Assembly: GCF_000633355.1 (NCBI RefSeq)
Contig: NZ_AYMQ01000042.1
Span: 1-45,996 of the forward strand
DNA from: Serratia sp. H1w
GTDB lineage: Bacteria; Pseudomonadota; Gammaproteobacteria; Enterobacterales; Enterobacteriaceae
Length of the DNA stretch: 45,996 nt
Direction: 5' to 3'
Shown: one piece after another, positions 8,169 to 16,695 of the stretch
How positions within the stretch are numbered: the first letter of the stretch is position 1
How the letters are laid out: each line of letters opens with the position of its first letter
The notes under the pieces: generated by a model
What the model was told of the DNA's origin: nothing
Databases searched by the model: none
The model's input: only the letters and a program-made list of their open reading frames with translations
Made by a program: the position numbers and the translations under genes

Positions 8169-9896
8169 ATGACGACATTACTTTCTGCACAATCTGTTGG
8201 TATTGATACCGCTTTCGGCCCGCTGCTGGCTGAGGTTTCCTTTAGTTTGAAAAAAGGCGACCGCATCGGTTTAATCGGCCACAACGGTTGCGGTAAAAGC
8301 ACCCTGCTGAAAATCCTCAGCGGCGATATCCCTGCCAGCACCGGTAGCGTCACCCCATCACATCAATGCCTGATGGCACGCGTAGAACAACACCTGCCCG
8401 AAACCTTGTATCACTGCACACTGTTGGAAGCCGTGCTGACTGGTCTGGCAGATGGGCAACATCAGCCAGAACGTTGGCAAGGTGAAGTGTTACTCGCCGA
8501 ACTGGGATTCGATCGAGCCGCGTGGGATCTGACGGCCGGAACTCTGAGCGGTGGCCAGCATACCCGGTTGTTGTTAGCGCGGGCGCTGATCCGCCAGCCT
8601 GATTTACTGCTGCTCGATGAACCCAGTAACCATCTGGATTTACCGACGCTGCTGTGGCTCGAGCAATTCCTCAATGGCTGGAACGGCAGTTTCATCCTGG
8701 TTTCCCACGACGGCCGGTTGCTGGATAGCGTCACCAACTGTACCTGGATCCTGCGTGACAAAACGCTACAGTATTTCCGTTTGCCCTGTTCGCAGGCACG
8801 TATCGCTCTGCAAGAGCAAGACTTGGCTGATGAACGCCGCCATCAGGCTGAACAAAAGGAAATCGACCGCGTAGAGAAAAGTGCCAAACGCCTGGCTGTC
8901 TGGGGCCAGGTCTATGACAACGAAGATCTGTCGCGCAAAGCCAAACAGATGGAAAAACAGGTGGACCGGTTGAAGGATCAGCAAACCACCTTAAGCGCAG
9001 GTAGCCAGTGGCGGCTCCGGCTCAGTGGTGAAGCGCTGCCTGCCGACCGGCTGCTAGCATTGGAACAATTAGCCATTCGCCCTGCTTCTGAGGCACCGGT
9101 GTTGTTCAACCTGGATCATCTCCAGGTGAAAAGTGGCGATCGCATCGCGCTGGTGGGCCGTAACGGCTGCGGCAAATCATCCCTGTTGCACTTCCTATGG
9201 CAGGAATATCAGCAGGCTAGCTGCCAGGGCGTGGTTTTTCATCCTCGCGTTCGCATTGGCTATTACGATCAGAGTCTGCAACAGCTCAACGATGAAGACT
9301 CGTTAAGCGATACCTTGAGCCACTTCGCGCCGCTGACCGAAGACCAGCGGAAAATGGCGCTGATCGGTGCTGGCTTCCCTTACCTGCGCCATCAACAAAA
9401 GGTGTGTACGCTGAGCGGTGGCGAGCGTTCCCGGTTGCTATTTGTTGGGCTTAGCCTGGCCAACTACTCATTACTGCTGTTGGACGAACCGACCAACCAT
9501 CTGGATATGGAAGGCAAGGAGGAGCTTGCCGCAACGCTGCAACAATTTGCGGGAGCCGTGCTGCTGGTCACCCACGATCGCACGCTGATGGAACAAAGCT
9601 GCAATCGTTATTGGTTGATTGACGATCGTAAATTGAGCGAATGGCACGATCTGTTACCGGTCTACACCATCCTTGGGGGAAACAGTCGAGCTGAACTGGC
9701 GGTATCCCTTAATCAGCAGACAGTATCTGAACCGGCAATATCAACTAATGAAGATCACCTGCTGGCAACGTTGGTTGCTCTGGAACATAAACTTGAGGAG
9801 GATTTAACGCGTAAGCCCAAGCATCAAAAGCCGCAGTTGCAGCAGCAATGGCGGCGAGAGATAGCGGAAATTAATAGTAAGCTTGGGCTGATTTAA
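8169..9896 (+). CDS. ABC-F family ATPase (ribosome-associated, possible antibiotic resistance)
   Basis: This 575-residue protein has two ABC ATPase domains and no membrane segments, the mark of ABC-F translation factors. Domain 1: Walker A GHNGCGKST (about 37-45), signature LSGGQ (126-130), Walker B LLLLDEPSNHLD (146-157). A charged helical linker (about 215-280) is the interdomain arm that reaches toward the ribosome in this family. Domain 2: Walker A GRNGCGKSS (about 330-338), signature LSGGE, Walker B LLLLDEPTNHLD. It is close in length to EttA and to resistance ABC-Fs but is not clearly EttA, Uup, YheS or YbiT. The structured leader suggests inducible expression. The start has only a weak ribosome site (GAG at 8158-8160). 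Confidence 0.9.
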   Translation: MTTLLSAQSVGIDTAFGPLLAEVSFSLKKGDRIGLIGHNGCGKSTLLKILSGDIPASTGSVTPSHQCLMARVEQHLPETLYHCTLLEAVLTGLADGQHQPERWQGEVLLAELGFDRAAWDLTAGTLSGGQHTRLLLARALIRQPDLLLLDEPSNHLDLPTLLWLEQFLNGWNGSFILVSHDGRLLDSVTNCTWILRDKTLQYFRLPCSQARIALQEQDLADERRHQAEQKEIDRVEKSAKRLAVWGQVYDNEDLSRKAKQMEKQVDRLKDQQTTLSAGSQWRLRLSGEALPADRLLALEQLAIRPASEAPVLFNLDHLQVKSGDRIALVGRNGCGKSSLLHFLWQEYQQASCQGVVFHPRVRIGYYDQSLQQLNDEDSLSDTLSHFAPLTEDQRKMALIGAGFPYLRHQQKVCTLSGGERSRLLFVGLSLANYSLLLLDEPTNHLDMEGKEELAATLQQFAGAVLLVTHDRTLMEQSCNRYWLIDDRKLSEWHDLLPVYTILGGNSRAELAVSLNQQTVSEPAISTNEDHLLATLVALEHKLEEDLTRKPKHQKPQLQQQWRREIAEINSKLGLI

Positions 9897-9909
9897 CCCA
9901 TGCAAGCGC

Positions 9910-9951
9910 AACCCACCTATGACCAAAATTCAGTTCGGTCGTAGGCGGGTT
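9910..9951 (+). terminator. Terminator of the ABC-F gene
   Basis: Arms 9910-9924 and 9937-9951 pair over 15 positions with one mismatch and one G-T pair, loop of 12 nt, ending in TTT. It starts 14 nt past the stop codon. The T run is short, so termination may be imperfect. Confidence 0.7.
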
Positions 9952-10463
9952 TCGCCTCATCCATTGGTGTTCTCTCCCCACAGGAATACCCATTACTCAT
10001 CGTGACATAACGACTAAATTCCGTTAAATCTCCAGTGTGCCCACACTAACTTTCCATTAAGAATAATCTCGCAAAAACGCATAATTAGACCAAGAATAAA
10101 CCTATGCTTTCGGATAATAAGAATATTCCTGCTTCTATTGCTTTATGCCATTTATTGTCGGGTTATCTTTTTTGCATCACATTATGGTCTAAAGCGATGA
10201 TATAACTAGCCAAACCTTACCACTCAGTAATAATCACTCCAGGTGACTGCCCCAAAGATGTCAGGCTTAAAATCAATGTGATAATTATAGTTGATTGATA
10301 ATTAATGACTTTAATTCATTCCTTGCAAACGTAATGATTGGTATTAAATAGGTTTTATTTGCCGTATAGCTTAAGGGTTTCTAATCAAATGTCTATAGCG
10401 GCAATATTTAACCATCAGTAAAGTTTAATTCCTGTATTTAATTCTTTGTGCTACGCTAGCTCC
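9952..10463. other. AT-rich region without genes
   Basis: About 510 bp of AT-rich sequence between the ABC-F terminator and the promoter of the small HTH-like gene. No ORF with a credible ribosome site, no tRNA and no clear repeat was found. It may hold upstream regulatory sites. Confidence 0.5.
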
Positions 10464-10469
10464 TATAAT
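10464..10469 (+). promoter_or_regulatory. -10 box (TATAAT) before the small HTH-like gene
   Basis: A perfect TATAAT lies about 55 nt upstream of the start codon at 10525. The -35 is poor (TTCTTT at spacing 16), so an activator may be needed. Confidence 0.5.
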
Positions 10470-10524
10470 GACACACACTTAATAATGGATAAGCACAACC
10501 CCATCATCTTGGAAGCTACATCTC

Positions 10525-10701
10525 ATGGAGAGCCACACATTGACCAGCGTCAGGGAATTTATATATAAAAAACATGACGGAGATATTAAAACCTTCGCAC
10601 AACTGCATAGAACCAGTGTCTACAAAGTAAATGAGTGGATCCGCCGGGATGCGCACATCATTAATGGAAAAATCTGTATCCCTACCAGACATTCCGCCTG
10701 A
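10525..10701 (+). CDS. Small HTH-like protein (58 residues), phage-regulator type
   Basis: The ORF starts with ATG 9 nt after GGAAG (10511-10515). The basic 58-residue product has VREFIYKKHDGDIKTFAQLH, then RTSVYKVNEWIRRD, then INGKICIPTR. This layout (helix, turn, helix ending in a tryptophan, and a short NGxIxxP tail) recalls small Cro-like or excisionase-like phage proteins; no family name is certain. A perfect -10 box lies upstream. It is an orphan between host genes, possibly a remnant of an older mobile element. Confidence 0.6.
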   Translation: MESHTLTSVREFIYKKHDGDIKTFAQLHRTSVYKVNEWIRRDAHIINGKICIPTRHSA

Positions 10702-10719
10702 TAGCCGGCACGCGATTAT

Positions 10720-10752
10720 GGGGCAGAACTTCCTTGGTATCACTCCTGCCCC
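10720..10752. other. Hairpin between converging genes
   Basis: GGGGCAG (10720-10726) and CTGCCCC (10746-10752) form a 7-bp GC-rich stem with a 19-nt loop, located between the ends of the small plus-strand gene and the minus-strand hydrolase gene. No T run follows on either strand, so it is only a weak terminator candidate. Confidence 0.4.
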
Positions 10753-10799
10753 TGCTTATGACTCACGGCAATCTTTAGGGCCGTCCCAGCAATCACGGC

Positions 10800-12275
10800 T
10801 CAACGACAGCTTTTATCCCGCCGTGGCTTTTTCGGCATCAACAGATAATCCACGACGTCTTCATCCACACAGTTGTTCACCCCTGTTAACACCAGCATAT
10901 GGCCATCTCCCTCACGGGTAATGAGTGGGCTTTTAAAGTCTGAGGCCATCTCACGCGCATTACGGTAAGGCGTAACCGGGTCATAGCGTTGGGTAACAAA
11001 CAGCAACGGTGGCAGTATTGCCGCAATCACCGGAGTATGCGGCTGCTCATGCCCAGGGTATGGCCAGAAATCACAGGTTTCGAGTGGATATTCTTGCAGC
11101 GGCAAGTAGTTGGGGAATGACGCTGCGCTATTGATTTGCTGGCGCTGTCGGCGCAGCAACTGCCAATCCGCATTCGGCTTTCCCACATCCGCACAGGTAA
11201 TCACCGTTCGTGCATCATCAGCATCCGGGGTGTAACTTTCATCGATCAGATTGGTCACCACATCATCAGCCTTGCCTTCATCAATTTTACGCAAGGCGAT
11301 GGCCAGCTCGGGCCAACGTTCACGTTTCGGCAGCAGATTGCGCGTCAGGGTGATCACATCATCGGCAGAGATTTCATAACCTGAAGGGGTAATAAAAGGG
11401 GTATCGTGCAATTTGCGTAGCAATGCGTGATACAGCTGGATTGCCCTGTTGGGTTCGCTGGTTAACGGGCATGAGCCGCTTTTCTCGCAATCATCGGCAA
11501 AGCGCAGGAAGCTTTGTTGAAAACCATGCTGCTGGTTAATACGCTGGGTAAAATCATCCTCCTTAAGGTTCACCACACCGTCTAGCACCAACGCGCGGGT
11601 TTTCTTTGGGAAACGCTCTGCATAGAGCGCCGCGACCTTGGTGCCGTAGGAGTAGGCCACGGCGGTCAACGCAGGTTCACCCAAGGCCCGTCGGATGGCA
11701 TCGAGATCGTTAACCGCTTCATGGGTGCCCATATATTGCACCACGTCGACGCCTGTCTGCTTGATGCAGGCCGCCACCATATCCCGGGCCTGCTGCTCTG
11801 CCCCGGGAATATCGTTTTCATCCGGTGACGGTGTTTCCTCACTGGCTGTCAGTTGGCAGGAAATTTTGGGCGTCGATTGCCCAACACCGCGAGGATCATA
11901 ACCGATGATGTCGTAAGATTTTTGCAGCCGCCAGGCGGGCCCCTGTTCGGCAATTTGCGGATTGATGCCAGGCGTTCCTGGCCCATCGGCGATGATCACC
12001 ACACTGCCTTTTTTAGGGCCTACCGCAGGTAACCGCGTGAGGGCCAACCGAACGGTTTGCCCTGCGTTCTGGTGATTCAATGGCGCTTCGACATAGCCAC
12101 ATTGCAACCCCGCAGGCGGTGGCCCGTCGCTAAACCAATGCTGAAAAGCCGTGCTATCGCAGGGTTGCCAGTCAATAGAGCCTGGCAAGGCAACGGGGGT
12201 TTTGAACAAAGGCTTGGCATAGGCCGGCATTTGCGCCGCGATGGCCAGCAACAACAGAACACGAAACGCAGACAT
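10800..12275 (-). CDS. Secreted alpha/beta hydrolase, TAP-like (tripeptidyl aminopeptidase type)
   Basis: This exported serine hydrolase has 491 residues. Signal peptide 1-20 ends in AYA. The nucleophile elbow is AYSYG (Ser ~209), preceded by an oxyanion segment ADGPGTPG (about 96-103) and GYDPRGVGQS, the usual strand pattern of this family. The charge relay continues with Asp in QRYDPVTP and His in GDGHMLV, both in the C-terminal TAP-like domain. Several cysteines suggest periplasmic disulfides. ATG 12275 is chosen because AGGA lies about 6 nt upstream; an upstream TTG (12293) would lengthen it by six residues. Likely an aminopeptidase or proline-type peptidase; substrate unknown. Confidence 0.88.
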   Translation of the reverse strand: MSAFRVLLLLAIAAQMPAYAKPLFKTPVALPGSIDWQPCDSTAFQHWFSDGPPPAGLQCGYVEAPLNHQNAGQTVRLALTRLPAVGPKKGSVVIIADGPGTPGINPQIAEQGPAWRLQKSYDIIGYDPRGVGQSTPKISCQLTASEETPSPDENDIPGAEQQARDMVAACIKQTGVDVVQYMGTHEAVNDLDAIRRALGEPALTAVAYSYGTKVAALYAERFPKKTRALVLDGVVNLKEDDFTQRINQQHGFQQSFLRFADDCEKSGSCPLTSEPNRAIQLYHALLRKLHDTPFITPSGYEISADDVITLTRNLLPKRERWPELAIALRKIDEGKADDVVTNLIDESYTPDADDARTVITCADVGKPNADWQLLRRQRQQINSAASFPNYLPLQEYPLETCDFWPYPGHEQPHTPVIAAILPPLLFVTQRYDPVTPYRNAREMASDFKSPLITREGDGHMLVLTGVNNCVDEDVVDYLLMPKKPRRDKSCR

Positions 12276-12533
12276 GACGAGTCCTTTCAGCAAACGGTTA
12301 CTCGGAATTTTAACGCGGCTACATTAAACCGCCCGCCAACCGAATGTGGAAGCGATGTTTAAATGTTTTGTACCAAATGGCAGGAGGAGGTCGCTGAAAA
12401 GGTGACGTATAACCAGAACCGACGCCCTGCCCACCTAAGGAACGTCGGTTCCGTGATTTCGAGAAGACTAGCTTATGTTACCCACAGATGATGGCATGCA
12501 ACTGCCCTCTCAAAACCTTTTTAGATATTGCTA

Positions 12534-13079
12534 TTAGAAACGATAGCCGGCACCAACGGTCCAGGTACCTACTTTAAAGTCACCCAGTTTGGAATATTCG
12601 TAGTGTGCATCAAGTGCAATATTCGGGGTGACATTCAGTTGTAAACCTGCGCCATAGGCAACGCTGGTTTTGCTTTCGTCGGAGTTAGCAGAGTAACCCA
12701 TCAGAGAGACATTGGATGTCGCCTTGCCGTGGCCAAAACCGATTAACCCATAGGCGCTGATATAGTCATTAAAACGATAGGCAGGACCTGCGGTCAGGGA
12801 GTAATATTTTAAATCCGCATCGCCCACTTTGTAGCTGCCATAATAGTAATCATATGACTGCGTGGTGTAGGTGAAAGAAGTGATAAAACCTAAATTGCTA
12901 TCAATTTCATAGCGATACTTAAGGTTAAAACCTTTAGGGTTTTCATCCAGGTTATGGTCATCCACCTTCACGTGGCTTTGGGCATAACCTAAAGAAATGG
13001 TGCTTTCACCCGCAGCTTGCACACCGAAAGACAACGCCATTGCGCCAGCCAGAAGTACTGATAAATATGTTTTTTGCAT
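12534..13079 (-). CDS. Ail/OmpX/Lom family outer-membrane protein
   Basis: This 181-residue protein is an 8-stranded outer-membrane barrel of the OmpX/Ail/Lom group. Signal peptide 1-22 (QAA end), then ESTISLGYAQSHVK, GFNLKYRYEID, LGFITSFTYT, AGPAYRFNDYISAYGLIGFG, SVAYGAGLQLNVTPNIALDAHYEYS, closing with VGAGYRF and a terminal Phe for Bam-dependent insertion. It lies next to the left end of the prophage and on the same strand, so it could be a host OmpX paralogue or a lambda Lom-like moron. Members promote adhesion, serum resistance or stress tolerance; the role here is unknown. Confidence 0.9.
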   Translation of the reverse strand: MQKTYLSVLLAGAMALSFGVQAAGESTISLGYAQSHVKVDDHNLDENPKGFNLKYRYEIDSNLGFITSFTYTTQSYDYYYGSYKVGDADLKYYSLTAGPAYRFNDYISAYGLIGFGHGKATSNVSLMGYSANSDESKTSVAYGAGLQLNVTPNIALDAHYEYSKLGDFKVGTWTVGAGYRF

Positions 13080-13522
13080 TTTAAGCTCTTAGTCCATGAG
13101 TAGATAAAATTCGTCCTACCCGATAAATAATATACCTACCAGGCGACACAATGATCTAACCATAAAGTTTGTTGAATGTCTCTATCCAGGTTAACTATCT
13201 ATGAAGTTTCACAGGGATATAATTTTTATCGCGCGTTAAACGTGAGAATAATCTCTTTATTAGTGAGATTAGTATTGGTTTTCTATGCAGCTACGCATTC
13301 TCTGCCAAATCCCCCCTTGCAAACTACCTCAACTGAACAACTTTGCGAACCGTGGTGTGTAATTTTTAAACTACCTATCACAGTCATAGCTAACAAATAA
13401 GTTTAGATTTCATTTGAAATCAGTTAGTTGCGATAGATTAAGATTATAAAACACACAACAAGTAGCGACAAATAACGACAATTCACGTCAATTAAATCAA
13501 TTAGTTACGAACAATAGTGACC
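13080..13522. other. AT-rich junction region between host and prophage
   Basis: No convincing gene. The left part should hold the promoter of the OmpX-like gene (TTGTGT and TATTTA on the minus strand at spacing 16). Between 13430 and 13515 are short imperfect direct repeats (GCGACAA/ACGACAA; TCAATTAAATCAATTAG; TTAGTTGCGA/TTAGTTACGA) of the kind seen near phage attachment sites. The prophage end probably lies here, but no core repeat can be named because the other end is outside the window. Confidence 0.4.
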
Positions 13523-13729
13523 TCATTTTTTATTCGCATCACCTCTAACAAGAGCCGCTGCATCTCGGCATACCCCTTTATGAAGAGTGTTCCCTACAGC
13601 CCTACGTTTCGACTCCAACGCATTCACGATAGCCATTCTGTCGACAAGCTGGCCAGCATGGACCAGTTCAACAACCACTGCCCCGATTTCTGCGGCAATC
13701 ATCCCGCATCTTTCATCATCCAGATCCAT
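13523..13729 (-). CDS. Small conserved-looking protein, possibly AriR/YmgB-like
   Basis: This 68-residue protein begins MDLDDERCGMIAAEIGAVVV, followed by LVHAGQLVDRMAIVNALESK and CRDAAALVRG. The ATG at 13729 is preceded closely by GGGGGTG; an in-frame GTG six bases upstream is the alternative. The alternating helix pattern with a short DR.AIV.AL centre loosely recalls the AriR/YmgB connector family, but this is weak. It is the last minus-strand gene after the tail fibre genes, a usual place for prophage accessory genes. Confidence 0.55.
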   Translation of the reverse strand: MDLDDERCGMIAAEIGAVVVELVHAGQLVDRMAIVNALESKRRAVGNTLHKGVCRDAAALVRGDANKK

Positions 13730-13811
13730 AGGCACCCCCAGTTATTTTTGCCCAAATTAGCATAATGATGGATGGCAGGATAGTTTGCCGGGATTTCTCC
13801 CGGCAGCGCTA

Positions 13812-15479
13812 TTACTCCTTGTTCCCATCGACCAAAGAGGATATTTCACCTGGTGCCGGTTCTTCACCACTTTCCAGATCGGTTACATCGGGTTGCCCTG
13901 GTTCCTCTTCCCGCTTTGGCGCCATAGTCTCTGATTCAGATTCAGTTATCGCTGGTTGCTCAAGATCTGGTGCTGTTTCCTCTTCCGATATTGGATCTGG
14001 TTCCGGAACGTCGCTTGCTGGCATTTCAACACGAAGATCGATCCACCGGCCAGCAGGGATATCGATTGGCGTGCCGTCTGGCATCTCGACAAAAATCGGC
14101 TGCTTTTTCTTGCCCACTTCTCCACTGTCCATAGCTTCAATATTTCGAGCTGAGTATGGACCGGTATTGTATGTCCGGTGATACGTGCGGATCTCGATAT
14201 CGCCATCGGGCAACACTTTTGATTCCACCCAGATTAATGGCCGTTTGTTGTCATCAACCGGGATTTCAATGCCATTCCCCGCACCGCCCCAAGCACCGTC
14301 ACCGTTGAAGCCAAGAACGCCAGATACACGATAGACGCCCTCACTGACGCGCTCAGTAGTCACGCCCTGACTTTCGTCGTTGAGTTCGCACTGACCATCG
14401 CCGAACAGCTTGACGATCGGGGATGCTTTCTTAACAAAACCATTGGCATCAAACGTTGTATTACCAGTGGAGAGGAATTCGAAACTTTTGGAGTTATAGT
14501 GGCTTACAATCCCAACCTTTCCATTTGGCGTGATAATAATATCTGCACATTGGGTAGGGTTTGTTTTCGCCCTCATGATCCGCATACCAAAACCCCATGT
14601 GTTACCAACAACCCATGAGGGTACTGTTCCACCGTCAGCAATAGTTCCATCAATTGATGATTTTTCGAATGACAGATATGAGTTCGCTTGTGTCCCCGTC
14701 AACGAATTAAAGCGATAGGTACCGGCCCAATTCGGCCCAGGGGAAATACAATCTGCCATTACACCAAAAGTGCTCGGATCGGGAAGTCCTGCATCGTCCC
14801 ATACTAAATGCCATCCTTGAAAAACCCCATTTCTACAGACGTTGCGGTACTGCCTGTCAAATGAGCTAGGGGCAGTAATGAGCGCCATGGCAAATACGAC
14901 ACCTTGGATACCGCCGGTTGTAGATGCAAGAGTCCAGTCCAGCATATATGCAGTATCAGTGCGAGGCATGCCCTCACTACCAGCCCACGCAGTATACTTA
15001 CCGCTCATCATTAACTTTACTGCGTTGAGAGTGTCAACGAGAGGTAAGGCAGGCGCAGCGCCCCCTATGCCAAACTCGCCTTTCTTCACCGCGTTAGCTA
15101 ACGTGGCTGCTGCATTGTTCTCGCTTGTTTTTGCCGCTGCCGCTGATGCAGCCGATTCGGCACGCATCGTATCTACTGTTCTTACTACTTCTGGGGTCAA
15201 CTCGTCTGGCTTGGGCGGGCTAATGAGGAAATCATTCAACGTTCCATTCACTGAATCCGTCAATACTCTTATGTCGCCAACATGGCCCAAAGTAGAGACA
15301 GTGACTTCATATTCACCAGGGAACACTGTCATTGAATACTTACCAGCAGCATCCGTAACAGTTGATGAACGATTGGATGTTAATACCCGCGCAGTGGTTC
15401 CTTTTGCCTGCATCGTAATAATTACGTTAGGTTGGATATCACCATACGGGCCTCGTAATACATCACTAATTATTGACAT
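13812..15479 (-). CDS. Stf-like side tail fibre protein
   Basis: This 555-residue fibre protein has an N-terminal domain (residues 1-90) like the lambda Stf N-terminus: ISDVLRGPYG, AAGKYSMTVFPGEYEVTV, NGTLNDFL. A short alanine-rich helical segment (about 105-130) follows, then a pyocin-knob-like region (TAYMLDWTL..., WHLVWDD) and beta-rich receptor-binding segments. The last ~65 residues are highly acidic and proline/glutamate-rich, odd for a fibre tip. It is the distal gene of the tail operon. Probably binds a host surface receptor. Confidence 0.85.
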   Translation of the reverse strand: MSIISDVLRGPYGDIQPNVIITMQAKGTTARVLTSNRSSTVTDAAGKYSMTVFPGEYEVTVSTLGHVGDIRVLTDSVNGTLNDFLISPPKPDELTPEVVRTVDTMRAESAASAAAAKTSENNAAATLANAVKKGEFGIGGAAPALPLVDTLNAVKLMMSGKYTAWAGSEGMPRTDTAYMLDWTLASTTGGIQGVVFAMALITAPSSFDRQYRNVCRNGVFQGWHLVWDDAGLPDPSTFGVMADCISPGPNWAGTYRFNSLTGTQANSYLSFEKSSIDGTIADGGTVPSWVVGNTWGFGMRIMRAKTNPTQCADIIITPNGKVGIVSHYNSKSFEFLSTGNTTFDANGFVKKASPIVKLFGDGQCELNDESQGVTTERVSEGVYRVSGVLGFNGDGAWGGAGNGIEIPVDDNKRPLIWVESKVLPDGDIEIRTYHRTYNTGPYSARNIEAMDSGEVGKKKQPIFVEMPDGTPIDIPAGRWIDLRVEMPASDVPEPDPISEEETAPDLEQPAITESESETMAPKREEEPGQPDVTDLESGEEPAPGEISSLVDGNKE

Positions 15480-15544
15480 TTTTTACTCTCCTATAAGCAC
15501 ACCCATGCTATACATGGCTACTTTGTTAATACAAATTCCATTTA

Positions 15545-16681
15545 TTATTTAATTTCCAGATTATTTAACCTGTTTTTTAGCTCAGTAATTTGTTGTTGCT
15601 GCTCTTGAATTGCACCGGTTAGAACTGATATTAATGGGAGAATATTTAATCCCATTTGACTCGACGGGGTTTCGCTAGTCTCCTCTCCAAGTAAAACCTC
15701 ACCATAAACAGCTTCTGGAATTGCCTTCGCTACTTCTTGTGCAATAAATCCCCGTTGCAATATTTTGTCAGACCAGACTCCAACATTTTTAAATCTAAAT
15801 GTCACTGGTCGCAGCTTCATTAATTTTTCAAGATTACCGTCGGCCTCATTGATATCCTTCTTAATACGCTTATCAGATGTATTAAGCGAAACCAAACCAA
15901 CCATTGTGTAATCAACCCACGCCTCTAGCCCACCAGAAGTCCAGTTAAAGTTAAATTGATAGCCTGTATGCGAGCCATTTACCCCCGGCTTACAACCAAG
16001 CGATTTAGCCCTAAACAGGCTTGTGCATGTCAATTTATCTGCAGCATCACAAATCAAGCGAGAAGAAAAATCACTGGTAGAGCTGGCATAATGGAAGTCA
16101 ATAAAAGGTGTGGCAGCGCTTAGCTCAAGCCCGCCAAACCACGGAACGTTATCCGTTCCTAATTGTAAGTTTTTCCGTGCTGCTGCCTTATCACTTAAGT
16201 CAGATAGATTTTTATCTTTTGCTAGCTTACCAGCGGCTGTCTCCGCGACTGCATTAACATCAGTCCGAAGGGATGATAATTGTGCTGCGTAACTGCCCCA
16301 CGCAGGCCCAGTGAATGTACTACCGTCCGGCAACTTAACGGTGATGTTGCCAGTCCCACTGAACAACTGTTGCCAGTTGTCTTTGTCATAGTTAAGTCCA
16401 CGCAGCGCTCGTGAGCTTTCTGCTGCGAGCTGCGCGGTGATGGCATTGAGTGTTTCACGCGGTACTGCTGACCAGGCTGCACCCGCTTGTGTAGGGCCAT
16501 CGTAGACTCGGGTCAGCGTCACCTGCGTCGCGTTATCAATAGTTTTCACTGGTAGCGTATAAGTTACGCCACCCACAACGGCAACAATAAAATCTCCAGG
16601 CCTCAGCTCTGTTGTGAATGCCGTCCCGGCGCCCTTAACTACTGCGGAGTTATTGGTAAGCGTGATAGTTCCTGCTGGCAT
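15545..16681 (-). CDS. Tail fibre with C-terminal S74 intramolecular chaperone
   Basis: This 378-residue protein has an N-terminal region (PAGTITLTNNSAVVKGAGTA) typical of tail-tip attached fibres, a middle collagen-free linker with coiled-coil content, and a C-terminal peptidase S74 domain: LNTSDKRIKKDI (cleavage region around Ser-Asp), LMKLRPVTFRFK, QRGFIAQEVAKAIPEAV, and a terminal coiled coil IQEQQQQITELKNRLNNLE. S74 domains assist trimer folding and then cleave themselves off. It lies between the DUF6453 gene and the Stf-like gene. Confidence 0.9.
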   Translation of the reverse strand: MPAGTITLTNNSAVVKGAGTAFTTELRPGDFIVAVVGGVTYTLPVKTIDNATQVTLTRVYDGPTQAGAAWSAVPRETLNAITAQLAAESSRALRGLNYDKDNWQQLFSGTGNITVKLPDGSTFTGPAWGSYAAQLSSLRTDVNAVAETAAGKLAKDKNLSDLSDKAAARKNLQLGTDNVPWFGGLELSAATPFIDFHYASSTSDFSSRLICDAADKLTCTSLFRAKSLGCKPGVNGSHTGYQFNFNWTSGGLEAWVDYTMVGLVSLNTSDKRIKKDINEADGNLEKLMKLRPVTFRFKNVGVWSDKILQRGFIAQEVAKAIPEAVYGEVLLGEETSETPSSQMGLNILPLISVLTGAIQEQQQQITELKNRLNNLEIK

Positions 16682-16695
16682 AACCTACCCCTTAT

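Noticed and set aside
10631-10921. 96-codon plus-strand ORF after the small HTH-like gene
   Set aside because: It overlaps the hydrolase end and has low-complexity, non-protein-like sequence; the 58-residue frame with ribosome site is preferred.
13517-13765. 82-codon plus-strand ORF
   Set aside because: Opposes the better supported minus-strand gene at 13523-13729, has no ribosome site.
14842-15552. 236-codon plus-strand ORF
   Set aside because: Antisense shadow of the Stf-like fibre gene.
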